A stretch of 64,000 nt of DNA, taken from the NCBI GenBank assembly GCA_036267635.1, contig DATAVR010000036.1, positions 35,118 through 99,117 on the forward strand, written 5' to 3'. Positions 50,032 to 61,076 of this stretch are shown here, piece after piece. Each line of letters opens with the position of its first letter. Within the stretch, counting starts at the first letter, position 1. The translations under genes were made by a program, and so were the position numbers. Source of the DNA: JADGRB01 sp036267635 (lineage in GTDB: Bacteria; Myxococcota_A; Polyangia; Fen-1088). The notes below the pieces were generated by a model. That model was given only the letters and a program-made list of their open reading frames with translations, did no database searches and was not told where the DNA came from.

Positions 50032-51111
50032 GTGGCGCGCAAACGACACGAGGACGAGACGGGGCAGCTCGGCGAGCCAATATCGGAGCCGCGGGTGCTG
50101 TCGGCCGGGGCCGGGGAGGGCGCGCGCGAGCTCGACGACGACGCGGCGTTGCGGCCGCGCAGCTTCGCGGAGTTCGTGGGCCAGAAAAAGGTCGCCGACA
50201 ACCTGGCCGTCTACGTTCAAGCGGCGCGTAAGCGCGGCGACGCGCTCGATCACGTTCTGCTCTCCGGGCCACCCGGCCTCGGCAAGACCACGCTGGCGTA
50301 TCTGCTCGCGCGCGAGATGGGGTCCGAGGTGCGCGTGACCTCCGGTCCCGCCCTGGAGCGCAAGGGCGATCTGGCCGGCATCCTCACCTCTCTCGGGCGC
50401 GGGGACGTCCTCTTCATCGACGAGATCCACCGGCTGCAGCCGGTGATCGAGGAGTCTCTCTACCCGGCGATGGAGGATTTCCGGATCGAGCTCGTCACCG
50501 GCACCGGCGCCGGCGCGCGCGCCATCCCGCTGCCGATCGAGCGCTTCACCTTGGTCGGGGCCACCACGCGCACCGGCCAGCTGGGCTCGCCGCTGCTCTC
50601 GCGCTTCGGGATCGTCGAGACCTTCGCCTTCTATTCGGCCGAGGAGCTGACCACCATCGTGCGCCGCTCGGCGCGTCTGCTGGAGATCCCGATCGACGAC
50701 GCGGGCGCCGAGGAGATCGGCCGGCGCGCGCGCGGGACGCCGCGCATCGCCAATCGGCTGTTGCGCCGCATCCGCGACTTCGCCGACGTGCGCGGCGACG
50801 GGCGCATCACCCGCGACGTCGCCGAGTACGCGCTCGGCCGGCTGGAGGTCGACGCCGCCGGCCTCGACGCCGGTGATCGCCGGATCCTCTCCACGATCGT
50901 GAAGCGCTTCGACGGCGGCCCGGTCGGCATCGACTCGCTGGCGGCGTCGCTGGCCGAAGATCGCGACACGCTGGAGTTCGTCTACGAGCCCTACTTGATC
51001 CAGGAAGGCTTCTTGATCCGCACCCCGCGCGGCCGCCAGATCACCAAGCACGCCTACGATCACCTGGGGCTGCCCGCGCCGACCCGCGGTCCTCAAGGCT
51101 CGCTGTTTTAG
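50032..51111 (+). CDS. ruvB: Holliday junction branch migration ATPase RuvB
   Basis: 359 residues from GTG 50032. An N-terminal acidic tail (about 35 residues) precedes LRPRSFAEFVGQKKV; Walker A GPPGLGKTTL, Walker B FIDEIHRL, sensor ATTRTGQLGSPLLSRFG and the winged helix ending RTPRGRQITKHAYDHLG are all present. Hexameric motor driving branch migration with RuvA. Gap to ruvA is 3 bp. Confidence 0.97.
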   Translation: MARKRHEDETGQLGEPISEPRVLSAGAGEGARELDDDAALRPRSFAEFVGQKKVADNLAVYVQAARKRGDALDHVLLSGPPGLGKTTLAYLLAREMGSEVRVTSGPALERKGDLAGILTSLGRGDVLFIDEIHRLQPVIEESLYPAMEDFRIELVTGTGAGARAIPLPIERFTLVGATTRTGQLGSPLLSRFGIVETFAFYSAEELTTIVRRSARLLEIPIDDAGAEEIGRRARGTPRIANRLLRRIRDFADVRGDGRITRDVAEYALGRLEVDAAGLDAGDRRILSTIVKRFDGGPVGIDSLAASLAEDRDTLEFVYEPYLIQEGFLIRTPRGRQITKHAYDHLGLPAPTRGPQGSLF

Positions 51112-51150
51112 CCGACGAGCGGCGATCGCAGACGCCGTTCGGCGGCCGAT

Positions 51151-52443
51151 GTGAAGCATGCGGCCGACGGGGAGATAATTGAAGCTGTGAGCGCGCCCGA
51201 GACCGCCGCGAGCGTCCCGATGGCGTCGACGTTGGTGCGCGCTCTCGACAAGCAGCGGGCGTGGGCCGGACTGATGCTCACCCGGGTGCGCTTGGTGGGC
51301 GTAAACGCGATCCTGGTGTTGGCGCTGGCGGTCGCTTACGGCGTCGGGCAGGCCGATTGGCGGGTAATGGTGCCGGTGTTCGCGACCTACGCGGTCGGCG
51401 CTCTGCTGCTGGCGTTGGCCGTCCGGATCTCCGATCGCGCGGCGATGTGGGCAGGGTTCGGCGTAGCGCTGCTCGACGTGCCGGCCGTCTTCGTCGCCCA
51501 ATGGCTGTCGATCCCGGTCTCGCCGTCGCCCGGTGGCGTGGCGGGGTTCGCGCTGGGGATCTTCGTGTTGCTGGTTCTGCTCTCCACGCTGTCGCTCAGC
51601 CGCCGGCAGACGACGCTGGTGGCCGCGGTGTCGGCGATCGGCGAGGTGCTGCTGCAACGCGAGGCGGGGATCCGGCCGGGCGCCTGGGTGGCGTCGATGG
51701 TGGTGCTCGGCTGCGCGGCGGCCGTGGCCGCGCACCTGGTCGTCCGCGTGCGCGCGTTGATCGGGAACGTCGCCGAAGAGCAGCGCAAGCGCGAACGCCT
51801 CGGGCGCTACTTCTCGCCTTCGGTCGCCGAGCGGCTGCAGGCAACGCCCGACGGCGAGGCCCGACCCGACGCGCAGGAGCTGACGGTGCTGTTCTCGGAC
51901 ATCCGTGACTTCACCGCGACCTCGGCGGCGCTGTCACCGGTCGACGTCGTCGGGATGCTGAACGAGTACTACGGCCGGATGGTCGAGAAGGTGTTCCAGC
52001 ACGGCGGAACGTTGGACAAGTTCATGGGCGACGGGATCATGGCCTACTTTGGTGCGCCGATTGTCGACCGGGACCACGCCGTCCATGCGGTCGATTGCGC
52101 GCTGGCGATGATCGCCGAGCTCGACGCGCTCAACGCGGTCCGCGCCGCGCGGGGCGCGCCGCCGTTGAAGATCGGTGTCGGCCTGCACACCGGCGTCGCC
52201 GTGGTCGGCGACATTGGTTCGCCGCGGCACCGCCTCGACTACACGGCGATCGGTGACACGGTGAACGTCGCCGCGCGCATCGAGGGGCTGACGAAAACGG
52301 CGGGGAGCCCGATCCTCGCCTCGCAGGCGACGCGCGATCACGCAGCCGCCCGATACCACTTTCGCGCGCTGGCGCCGATGAACATCCGTGGGAAGAGCGA
52401 GCCGGTGACGCTGTTCGCCCCCGAGCGGCCCAAGGTCGGTTAG
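51151..52443 (+). CDS. Membrane-bound class III adenylate cyclase
   Basis: 430 residues from GTG 51151; an ATG at codon 24 is an alternative. Six transmembrane helices (residues 48-200) form a MASE-like input domain, then a short coiled linker (QRKRERLGRYFSPSVAERL) and the cyclase domain. Metal-binding Asp250 (LFSDIRDFT) and Asp294 (KFMGDGIMAYFG), adenine-selecting Lys290, and the DYTAIGDTVNVAARIEG segment with the transition-state Asn and Arg are intact, so it should make cAMP as a homodimer. The stimulus is unknown. Confidence 0.93.
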   Translation: MKHAADGEIIEAVSAPETAASVPMASTLVRALDKQRAWAGLMLTRVRLVGVNAILVLALAVAYGVGQADWRVMVPVFATYAVGALLLALAVRISDRAAMWAGFGVALLDVPAVFVAQWLSIPVSPSPGGVAGFALGIFVLLVLLSTLSLSRRQTTLVAAVSAIGEVLLQREAGIRPGAWVASMVVLGCAAAVAAHLVVRVRALIGNVAEEQRKRERLGRYFSPSVAERLQATPDGEARPDAQELTVLFSDIRDFTATSAALSPVDVVGMLNEYYGRMVEKVFQHGGTLDKFMGDGIMAYFGAPIVDRDHAVHAVDCALAMIAELDALNAVRAARGAPPLKIGVGLHTGVAVVGDIGSPRHRLDYTAIGDTVNVAARIEGLTKTAGSPILASQATRDHAAARYHFRALAPMNIRGKSEPVTLFAPERPKVG

Positions 52444-52479
52444 GAGACGGCTGGGAGGTCCGGCGCGGACTTCATTCGG

Positions 52480-53757
<1,278 letters not shown>

Positions 53758-53811
53758 ACTCTCCTTGCTCCTGGCGGCAGGTTACCCTGATTTGAGCGGC
53801 GCGTCGCGCTG

Positions 53812-54717
<906 letters not shown>

Positions 54718-54734
54718 GACGCCCGCCCGCTAGC

Positions 54735-55331
54735 TTACTCGTTCGCGGGCGGGGGTGCCGGTGCCGGCTCGGCCGGCTTCTCTGTTTTGGCGGCGGGCTC
54801 ACCGTCGGCGGATGGCGCGGCGGCGCGCTTGTGCTTGCGCATCGGCGCGGCGGGCTTCTCTGCAGCCTTCGCGGCCGGCTTCGTCTCGTCGGCCGCCGGA
54901 TTGGCCGGCGGCGAGGCGGCTGGCACGGGCGTCTCGGACGTCGCCGGCACGGCCGCTCCGGGAACAGCGCCTCCGGCGGTCTTCTGGACGCTCTCGCGGG
55001 CCTTCTCCAGGTCCATCTTCAGCTTCTCGGCGCGGGCGTCGTCGGCCTTCTTTTCAACCGACTTACGCTCGGCCAGCTTCTGCAGGCGCCGCGAGTCCTG
55101 CTGGCTGGAGAAGTGCGCCAGCCCGAGCGACGTCAGCAGAAAGAGAAAAGCGGTGATCGAGGTGAGACGGGTCAGGAAGTTCCCCGCGCCCGACGATCCG
55201 AACACGGTCTGGCTTCCACCGCCCCCTCCGAACGCGATCCCCATGCCGCCGCCTTTTCCAGCTTGCAGCAGCACGACCAGGATCAGGAACATGCAGACGA
55301 TGACGTGAAGGACTGTCAGAAAAGTAATCAT
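54735..55331 (-). CDS. secG: SecG translocase subunit with long C-terminal tail
   Basis: 198 residues. Residues 1-75 are an ordinary SecG: two hydrophobic helices (ITFLTVLHVIVCMFLILVVL and RLTSITAFLFLLTSLGLAHF) around the conserved QAGKGGGMGIAFGGGGG loop and the QTVFGSSGAGNFL motif. The remaining 120 residues are a charged coiled stretch (ERKSVEKKADDARAEKLKMD) and an Ala/Lys/Pro-rich tail, about twice the usual length for SecG. The start overlaps the tpiA stop (ATGA). Confidence 0.93.
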   Translation of the reverse strand: MITFLTVLHVIVCMFLILVVLLQAGKGGGMGIAFGGGGGSQTVFGSSGAGNFLTRLTSITAFLFLLTSLGLAHFSSQQDSRRLQKLAERKSVEKKADDARAEKLKMDLEKARESVQKTAGGAVPGAAVPATSETPVPAASPPANPAADETKPAAKAAEKPAAPMRKHKRAAAPSADGEPAAKTEKPAEPAPAPPPANE

Positions 55332-56095
55332 GAGGCGGAGCCTTCTTTCACGATGCGAATGAACGATTCGGCCGACAGCGACGCGCCGCCGACCAGGCCA
55401 CCGTCGACGTCAGCCTCGGCCATGAGGGCGCGGATGTTGTCGGGCTTGACGCTGCCGCCGTAGAGGATGCGGAGCTTCAGCGCCAGTGCCGGTGCGCGCG
55501 TGGCGAAACGACTGCGAATGAAATGATGCACCTCTTGCGCCTGTGCCGGCGTCGCGTTGCGGCCGGTGCCGATGGCCCAGACCGGCTCGTAGGCGATGAC
55601 GATGCGTTCGAGCTCGCTGTCGGTCATCTCGGCGAGCGCGGCATCGAGCTGCGCCGCGATGCGCCCCAGGGTCTCTCCGGCGTCGCGCTCGGCCAACGTC
55701 TCGCCGATGCAGACGATAGGAACGAGGCCGGCCCGCAGCGCGGCGCGCGCCTTGAGGTTCACGGCGGCGTCGAGCTCGCCGAACAGCTGCCGCCGCTCGG
55801 AGTGGCCGACGATGACCTGCTTGCAGCCGGCATCGGCGATCTGCGAGGGGGCCACCTCGCCGGTGAACGCCCCCTTCTCGTCCCAGAAGCAGTCCTGGGC
55901 CGCCACGGTCACGGGGCCGTCCTCGAGGCGCTTGGCCACCGCGTAGAGCGCGGTGAAGCTGGGGGCCACGGCGACGTCGGCGTCGCGAATCGTCGCCACG
56001 CCGTTGCGCACCTCACTGGCGAGCGCCAGCGACTCGGCAATCGAGCCGTTGAGCTTCCAGTTCCCGCAGAAAAACGGTCGCCGCGTGCGCGCCAT
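55328..56095 (-). CDS. tpiA: Triosephosphate isomerase
   Basis: 255 residues. Catalytic Lys14 (CGNWKLNG), His98 (VIVGHSERR) and Glu170 (AYEPVWAIGTG), and the phosphate loop YGGSVKPDN are all present. Interconverts DHAP and glyceraldehyde-3-phosphate. Sits between pgk and secG in one minus-strand transcription unit. Confidence 0.97.
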   Translation of the reverse strand: MARTRRPFFCGNWKLNGSIAESLALASEVRNGVATIRDADVAVAPSFTALYAVAKRLEDGPVTVAAQDCFWDEKGAFTGEVAPSQIADAGCKQVIVGHSERRQLFGELDAAVNLKARAALRAGLVPIVCIGETLAERDAGETLGRIAAQLDAALAEMTDSELERIVIAYEPVWAIGTGRNATPAQAQEVHHFIRSRFATRAPALALKLRILYGGSVKPDNIRALMAEADVDGGLVGGASLSAESFIRIVKEGSAS

Positions 56096-56120
56096 CAGAT
56101 CGATCCCCTCTCGCTTCCTT

Positions 56121-56153
56121 CTACCCTGTTCCTACCCTGTTCCTACCCTGTTC
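56121..56153. repeat. Three tandem 11-bp repeats between pgk and tpiA
   Basis: Three exact copies of CTACCCTGTTC abut the pgk stop codon and fill most of the 58-base gap to tpiA. Read on the minus strand they give GAACAGGGTAG, which may affect ribosome access to tpiA or mRNA stability. Confidence 0.9.
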
Positions 56154-57341
<1,188 letters not shown>

Positions 57342-57381
57342 GTCGAAAAGCTCTTATTTCCGACCGCTGGAACGCTCGGAC

Positions 57382-57411
57382 AAAAAAAAGCGCGCCCGGG
57401 TCGGGGCGCGC
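57382..57411 (-). terminator. Rho-independent terminator after the small 57.4 kb gene
   Basis: On the minus strand GCGCGCCC, a 6-base loop, GGGCGCGC, then eight T residues. A perfect 8-bp GC stem with a T8 tract, the best intrinsic terminator in the window. It separates the small gene from pgk. Confidence 0.88.
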
Positions 57412-57447
57412 GAAGAATGCTCGAACAGGTCGGGAAAAGCTAGAAAA

Positions 57448-57663
57448 TTAGTCGAGATCGAGGTCGGTCGTCACGAGGCCGATGATCTCGGTCGCCAGCG
57501 ACACGATCTGCTTTGGTTCGTACCCGTTCTCGCGCAGCTCCTTGTAGATAGACTTGGAGAGAATCTGCAGCGCCTTCTCCCGATTTTGAGCCGGTGGCGG
57601 GATCACGGCGGCCTGCGGGTTGACGGTCTTGAGCGGTGTCGTTTGCGTTACGGCCTGAGCCAT
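57448..57663 (-). CDS. Small conserved-looking hypothetical protein (71 aa)
   Basis: 71 residues from ATG 57663, preceded by a strong GGAGGAGGG ribosome-binding site. The N-terminal third is Thr/Pro-rich (AQAVTQTTPLKTVNPQAA), the rest is one helical unit (REKALQILSKSIYKELRENG, then EPKQIVSLATEIIGLVT) and an acidic end DLDLD. It looks like a small helical regulator or adaptor. It is monocistronic: a sigma-54-like promoter in front and a strong terminator behind. Function unknown. Confidence 0.75.
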   Translation of the reverse strand: MAQAVTQTTPLKTVNPQAAVIPPPAQNREKALQILSKSIYKELRENGYEPKQIVSLATEIIGLVTTDLDLD

Positions 57664-57699
57664 TAGGAACCCTCCTCCCAGAAGGTCGGCCAGTTCTTT

Positions 57700-57715
57700 A
57701 GCACGTGATGTGCCA
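57700..57715 (-). promoter_or_regulatory. Sigma-54-type promoter for the small 57.4 kb gene
   Basis: On the minus strand TGGCAC, seven bases, then TGCT, giving the invariant GG and GC doublets in the -24/-12 spacing. The predicted start lies about 25 bases before the ATG, leaving room for the strong ribosome-binding site. Confidence 0.55.
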
Positions 57716-57993
57716 CTTTTCATTGCAGCGTAACCCACTGAAATTACTTCTTAGTACGCCGGAAACACGAGTGTGGCGCGAAGCGGGCTACGCACCGTGG
57801 CGGTCGGCCGCGAGCGACCCCAAAATCACGTGGAGACCGTATTTCCAGGTCGAGGAGCCGTGACAGGGGCGTCACCTGGCGGTCGAAAAGTCGGTTGGCC
57901 GAGATCGAAGCGGGTGCGAAAGATGTTTTGCACGCATTCTCGGATCTGCTCGGCCGCGAAAGAGGCTGCTATGCTACGGCGGCGAGGTTAGCC
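57716..57993. other. Intergenic region between divergent genes
   Basis: Lies between the sigma-54-like site and the GTG of the AgmX-like gene. It is locally less GC-rich around 57720-57770. No convincing sigma-70 promoter or upstream activator palindrome was identified; a TATGCT near 57968 is a possible -10 for the plus-strand gene. Confidence 0.4.
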
Positions 57994-59064
57994 GTGAAGC
58001 AGTCCCAGTCGATCGAGATCGCGTATCTCATCAACGGTGAGGTGGTTTCGGTACGGCGGTTGTCGAAGAGGAGCGAGTGGCGTGCCGCTCTGTCGGCGTT
58101 CGCTGCCGTCGCGGCGATGTCGGGGATGGTGGCGACGATCGTCGCGCTGGCCATGATGGCGGCGCACCGGGTGCTGTTCATGCCGGCCTATGTCGGGCTT
58201 TGGGCGCTGGTCGGCGTCGGTGCCGCCACCCTGGCCGCCACGCGCGCCGCACGCCGCTCGCGCTCGTACAACATCGGGGCGGCCATCGACGATGATGCCT
58301 TCTCGGCGCTGGCGCTGCCGCTCGTTCGCCGCACGCCGTCCGGATACCGGCTGGCGATCGTGCCCGGCTTCACCGGCCGGATTGACGGAGAGCGCGCGCC
58401 GCTGGCGGTGGAGGGGCTGGCGCGCGACGGGGACGGCAAGACGGTCGACCTGCCGCTCGAGATCGGCATGCGCGCCGAGGTGATGTTCGGACCGGCGACG
58501 TTCGTGGTCCGCGCTTTCGCCGACGTCGGTCCGGCGCCGGCGCTGGCCTCCGGTTTCGTGCGGCGGTTCGCCCGGCGGGCCTTCGTGCCACTGGAGCTGA
58601 CAGCGCTGGCCAGCGTCTTTTGCGCGGTCCCGGTCGGCGCGCAGATCGGCGAGGCCGACATGAGATCGGCCATCCCCGCGCGGTCGACGCCCTGGGAGAT
58701 CGAAAAGGCGCTGCGCGCCGAGGCCCAGACGCAGGCGCGCTCGCTGCACCAGTGCTTCGACGTGTTGCCGATCTCCTGCCAACACTCGGGCTACGTCGGC
58801 GTCGGCGTCTCGCTGTCGCGCGAGGGGGAGATGCGCGACCACTGGATCGCGCGCTCGACCTACAGCGCCGATTGCCCCGTCGAGCAGTGCATGTCGGACG
58901 TGGTGTCGACCTGGTTCTTCGAGCCGCTGCCCGAGTCGATGCGGGTGATCTTGCCGGTGCAGGTCCTGCGCACCGACAGGCCGCTGCCCTATGGACAAGC
59001 ACGCGCCGCCGCCGACCTCGAACGGACCAGCGCGCGCCCGAAGGTCGCGAGCAGCGTCAATTGA
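57994..59064 (+). CDS. AgmX/PglI-type protein with two membrane helices
   Basis: 356 residues from GTG 57994. A short cytoplasmic start (IEIAYLINGEVVSVRRL) is followed by two helices (35-56 and 62-82), a domain of about 150 residues, and a C-terminal domain (AEAQTQARSLHQCFDV, YVGVGVSLSREGEMRDHWIA, DCPVEQCMSDVVSTWFFEPL) that fits the AgmX/PglI C-terminal fold with its Cys pair. Proteins with this domain take part in gliding motility complexes in Myxococcus. Coupled to the YbeD-like gene by a TTGA overlap. Confidence 0.7.
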   Translation: MKQSQSIEIAYLINGEVVSVRRLSKRSEWRAALSAFAAVAAMSGMVATIVALAMMAAHRVLFMPAYVGLWALVGVGAATLAATRAARRSRSYNIGAAIDDDAFSALALPLVRRTPSGYRLAIVPGFTGRIDGERAPLAVEGLARDGDGKTVDLPLEIGMRAEVMFGPATFVVRAFADVGPAPALASGFVRRFARRAFVPLELTALASVFCAVPVGAQIGEADMRSAIPARSTPWEIEKALRAEAQTQARSLHQCFDVLPISCQHSGYVGVGVSLSREGEMRDHWIARSTYSADCPVEQCMSDVVSTWFFEPLPESMRVILPVQVLRTDRPLPYGQARAAADLERTSARPKVASSVN

Positions 59065-59414
59065 GCGACGATTCGTCCGATGCTCCGCGCGATGCTCCGC
59101 GCGATGCTCCGCGCGATGCTCCGCGCGATCTCGCCGGCGAGCACGAGCACGAGATCGCGCTCATCGACTCGTGCCACGCGTTTCCCTGCGATTTTCCCCT
59201 CTCGGTCATCGCGCGCAATGAAGATGAGGTCGTGGCGGCCGTCCTGGCGGCCGTCACGGACGAAGCGCGCCGACTGGCGGCGCACGATCGCCAGCCCTCC
59301 GCGGGCGGCAAGTACGTCAGTCATCGCCTGCAGGTGCGCGTCGGCAGCGCCGCCGAGGCGCACGCGCTGCGCGCGCGCCTCCGGGCCATCGACGGCGTGA
59401 AGACCGTGCTCTAG
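59061..59414 (+). CDS. YbeD/DUF493-family protein with DAPR repeat
   Basis: 117 residues from the TTG at 59061 that overlaps the previous stop; no ATG or GTG is available near. Residues 8-24 are four DAPR tetrapeptides. The rest (SCHAFPCDFPLSVIARNEDE, then GKYVSHRLQVRVGSAAEAHA, ending AIDGVKTVL) is the DUF493/YbeD small ferredoxin-like fold, in other bacteria linked to lipoate or allosteric regulation roles that are not settled. Its stop overlaps the glpD stop region convergently by 4 bp. Confidence 0.8.
   Translation: MSDDSSDAPRDAPRDAPRDAPRDLAGEHEHEIALIDSCHAFPCDFPLSVIARNEDEVVAAVLAAVTDEARRLAAHDRQPSAGGKYVSHRLQVRVGSAAEAHALRARLRAIDGVKTVL
59078..59127 (+). repeat. Tandem 12-bp repeat (GATGCTCCGCGC)
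   Basis: Four exact consecutive copies encoding DAPR in the N-terminus of the YbeD-like protein. Perfect identity points to recent expansion by slippage; changes in copy number keep the frame. Confidence 0.9.
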
Positions 59415-61069
59415 AGCTCGGCTCGCCAGCGACGGGAGACGGCGACGACCTCGCGGTAGCGGGCGATCTCTCTTTCGCGGCGGGCGTCGTCCCAGCCGAG
59501 CTGGCGGCCGGCCAGTGCCGCCGCCTGCGGCGCAGCGGCGAGCCCCTGATCGAGCGCGTCCCGGAAGAGGGGGATGCGGCGGAGGAGAACGTCCCCGAGA
59601 TCGCGCGCCTGCTCGTGGCGAACCGCGTGCACGACCTCGGCCCAGAGGTAAGGGAGCGCCGGATCGATGCGTGCGCCGAGCGGAGGCGACGCCGCGATCA
59701 GCGCCAGGAGGCTGCCGGCGCGCGAGCCGTAGGCGTTGCCGAGCCGCGCCGCCACGTCGGGCGGGCCCTCGGGCGCGGCGAGCGCCTCGGGGAGCGGCCC
59801 GCCGCCCGGGAGCGGTCGCGTCCGCGTCTCGCACGTTGCGAAGGAACGTTCGACGCCTGCGTCGCGCAGCGCCTCGACGAGCACGTCGGTCGTCTCTTCC
59901 GCCATTCGGCGCAACGTGGTCAGCTTGCCCCCGACGACCACGACGACGCCGTCCGCGCCGCGCGAGATCTCGTGCTCGCGCGAGGTCTCCGACGGCGTGT
60001 GCGCGTTGCCGGCCAAGAGCGGTCGCAGCCCGGCGTACGTCGATACGACGTCCTCGGGGCCGAGCCCCAGGGACGGGAAGGCGTGACGCGCGGCCTCCAG
60101 CAGATAGGCGACGTCGGTGCCGCGCGCCCGGATGTCATCGCCCACGCGCGGCGGACGGTTGGGATCTTCGGCCGGCGCGAAGTCGGTGTCGGTCGTCCCG
60201 ACGATCGTGCGCGTCCCCGCCGGCAGGACGAAGTAGAGCCGGTTGTCCTGCGGCGTGCGGAGCACGAAGGCGCGGCCTCCGTGCGGAACCCGGGCGGCGT
60301 CGAACACCAGATGGACGCCCAGCGTGGGGCGCAGGCGTCGCGCGCTGCCGAGGAATCCGTCGGTGAAAGGGCCGGTCGCGCTGACGACCAGGCGGGCCTG
60401 GATCTCGAAGCGGGCGTCGGTCTCCCGGTCGACGACGGTGGCGCCGCGGGCGCGGCCGCGGCGATCGCGCGCGATCCGCTCGACGAAGAGGTGGTTGGCC
60501 GCCGCGGCGCCGACCGCTTCGGCGTCGAGCACGTTCTCCAGCACCAGCCGCGCGTCGTCGGTCTGGCAGTCGACGTAGACCGCGGCCCCTGCCAGGCCGG
60601 CGCTGCGCAGGTGCGGCGCCAACGCATAGAGCGCGTGCGCGTCGAGGTGGCGGCTGGCGGCGGGCGGGCGCCAGAGCGCCAGCGCATTGTAGAGCGCGAT
60701 GCCGGCGCCGAGCGTGGCCAGGCGAGGGCTCTCGCCGCGGTAACCGGGGAAGACGAACTCGATCGGGCGACACAGATGGGGCGCCGTCGACATCAGGCGG
60801 CGCCGCTCGCGCAGCCCCTCGAACACCAGCGGGAGGTCGCCGTACTGCAGGTAGCGCAGCCCGCCGTGGATCAACTTCGACGAATGGCTCGAGGTCTGAC
60901 CGGCGAAGTCGCCGGCGTCGACCAGGGCGACGGCGAGGCCGCGCAGGGCCGCGTCGCGCGCGATCGCCGCGCCGGTCGCGCCGCCGCCAACGACGAGGAG
61001 GTCGAACGACTCGGCCGCGAGCCGCGCCAGCCTGGCCGCGCGGGTCGCGCCGGGCCCGACCTCGGTCAT
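59411..61069 (-). CDS. glpD: Glycerol-3-phosphate dehydrogenase (FAD-dependent)
   Basis: 552 residues. FAD motif GGGATGAAIARDAALRG, the family signature SSHSSKLIHGGLRYLQYGD, and GTTDTDFAPAEDPNRP identify GlpD. A C-terminal helical domain (VVHAVRHEQARDLGDVLLRR) is complete. It oxidises glycerol-3-phosphate to DHAP at the inner membrane, feeding electrons to quinone and DHAP to the tpiA product pool. No glpK, glpF or glpR nearby. It starts 7 bp after the aspS stop. Confidence 0.95.
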   Translation of the reverse strand: MTEVGPGATRAARLARLAAESFDLLVVGGGATGAAIARDAALRGLAVALVDAGDFAGQTSSHSSKLIHGGLRYLQYGDLPLVFEGLRERRRLMSTAPHLCRPIEFVFPGYRGESPRLATLGAGIALYNALALWRPPAASRHLDAHALYALAPHLRSAGLAGAAVYVDCQTDDARLVLENVLDAEAVGAAAANHLFVERIARDRRGRARGATVVDRETDARFEIQARLVVSATGPFTDGFLGSARRLRPTLGVHLVFDAARVPHGGRAFVLRTPQDNRLYFVLPAGTRTIVGTTDTDFAPAEDPNRPPRVGDDIRARGTDVAYLLEAARHAFPSLGLGPEDVVSTYAGLRPLLAGNAHTPSETSREHEISRGADGVVVVVGGKLTTLRRMAEETTDVLVEALRDAGVERSFATCETRTRPLPGGGPLPEALAAPEGPPDVAARLGNAYGSRAGSLLALIAASPPLGARIDPALPYLWAEVVHAVRHEQARDLGDVLLRRIPLFRDALDQGLAAAPQAAALAGRQLGWDDARREREIARYREVVAVSRRWRAEL

Positions 61070-61076
61070 GCTTGGG

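Noticed and set aside
48872..51111. A LexA box in front of ruvCAB
   Set aside because: No GAAC-N4-GTTC palindrome was found near yebC or ruvC; expression seems constitutive or driven from yebC.
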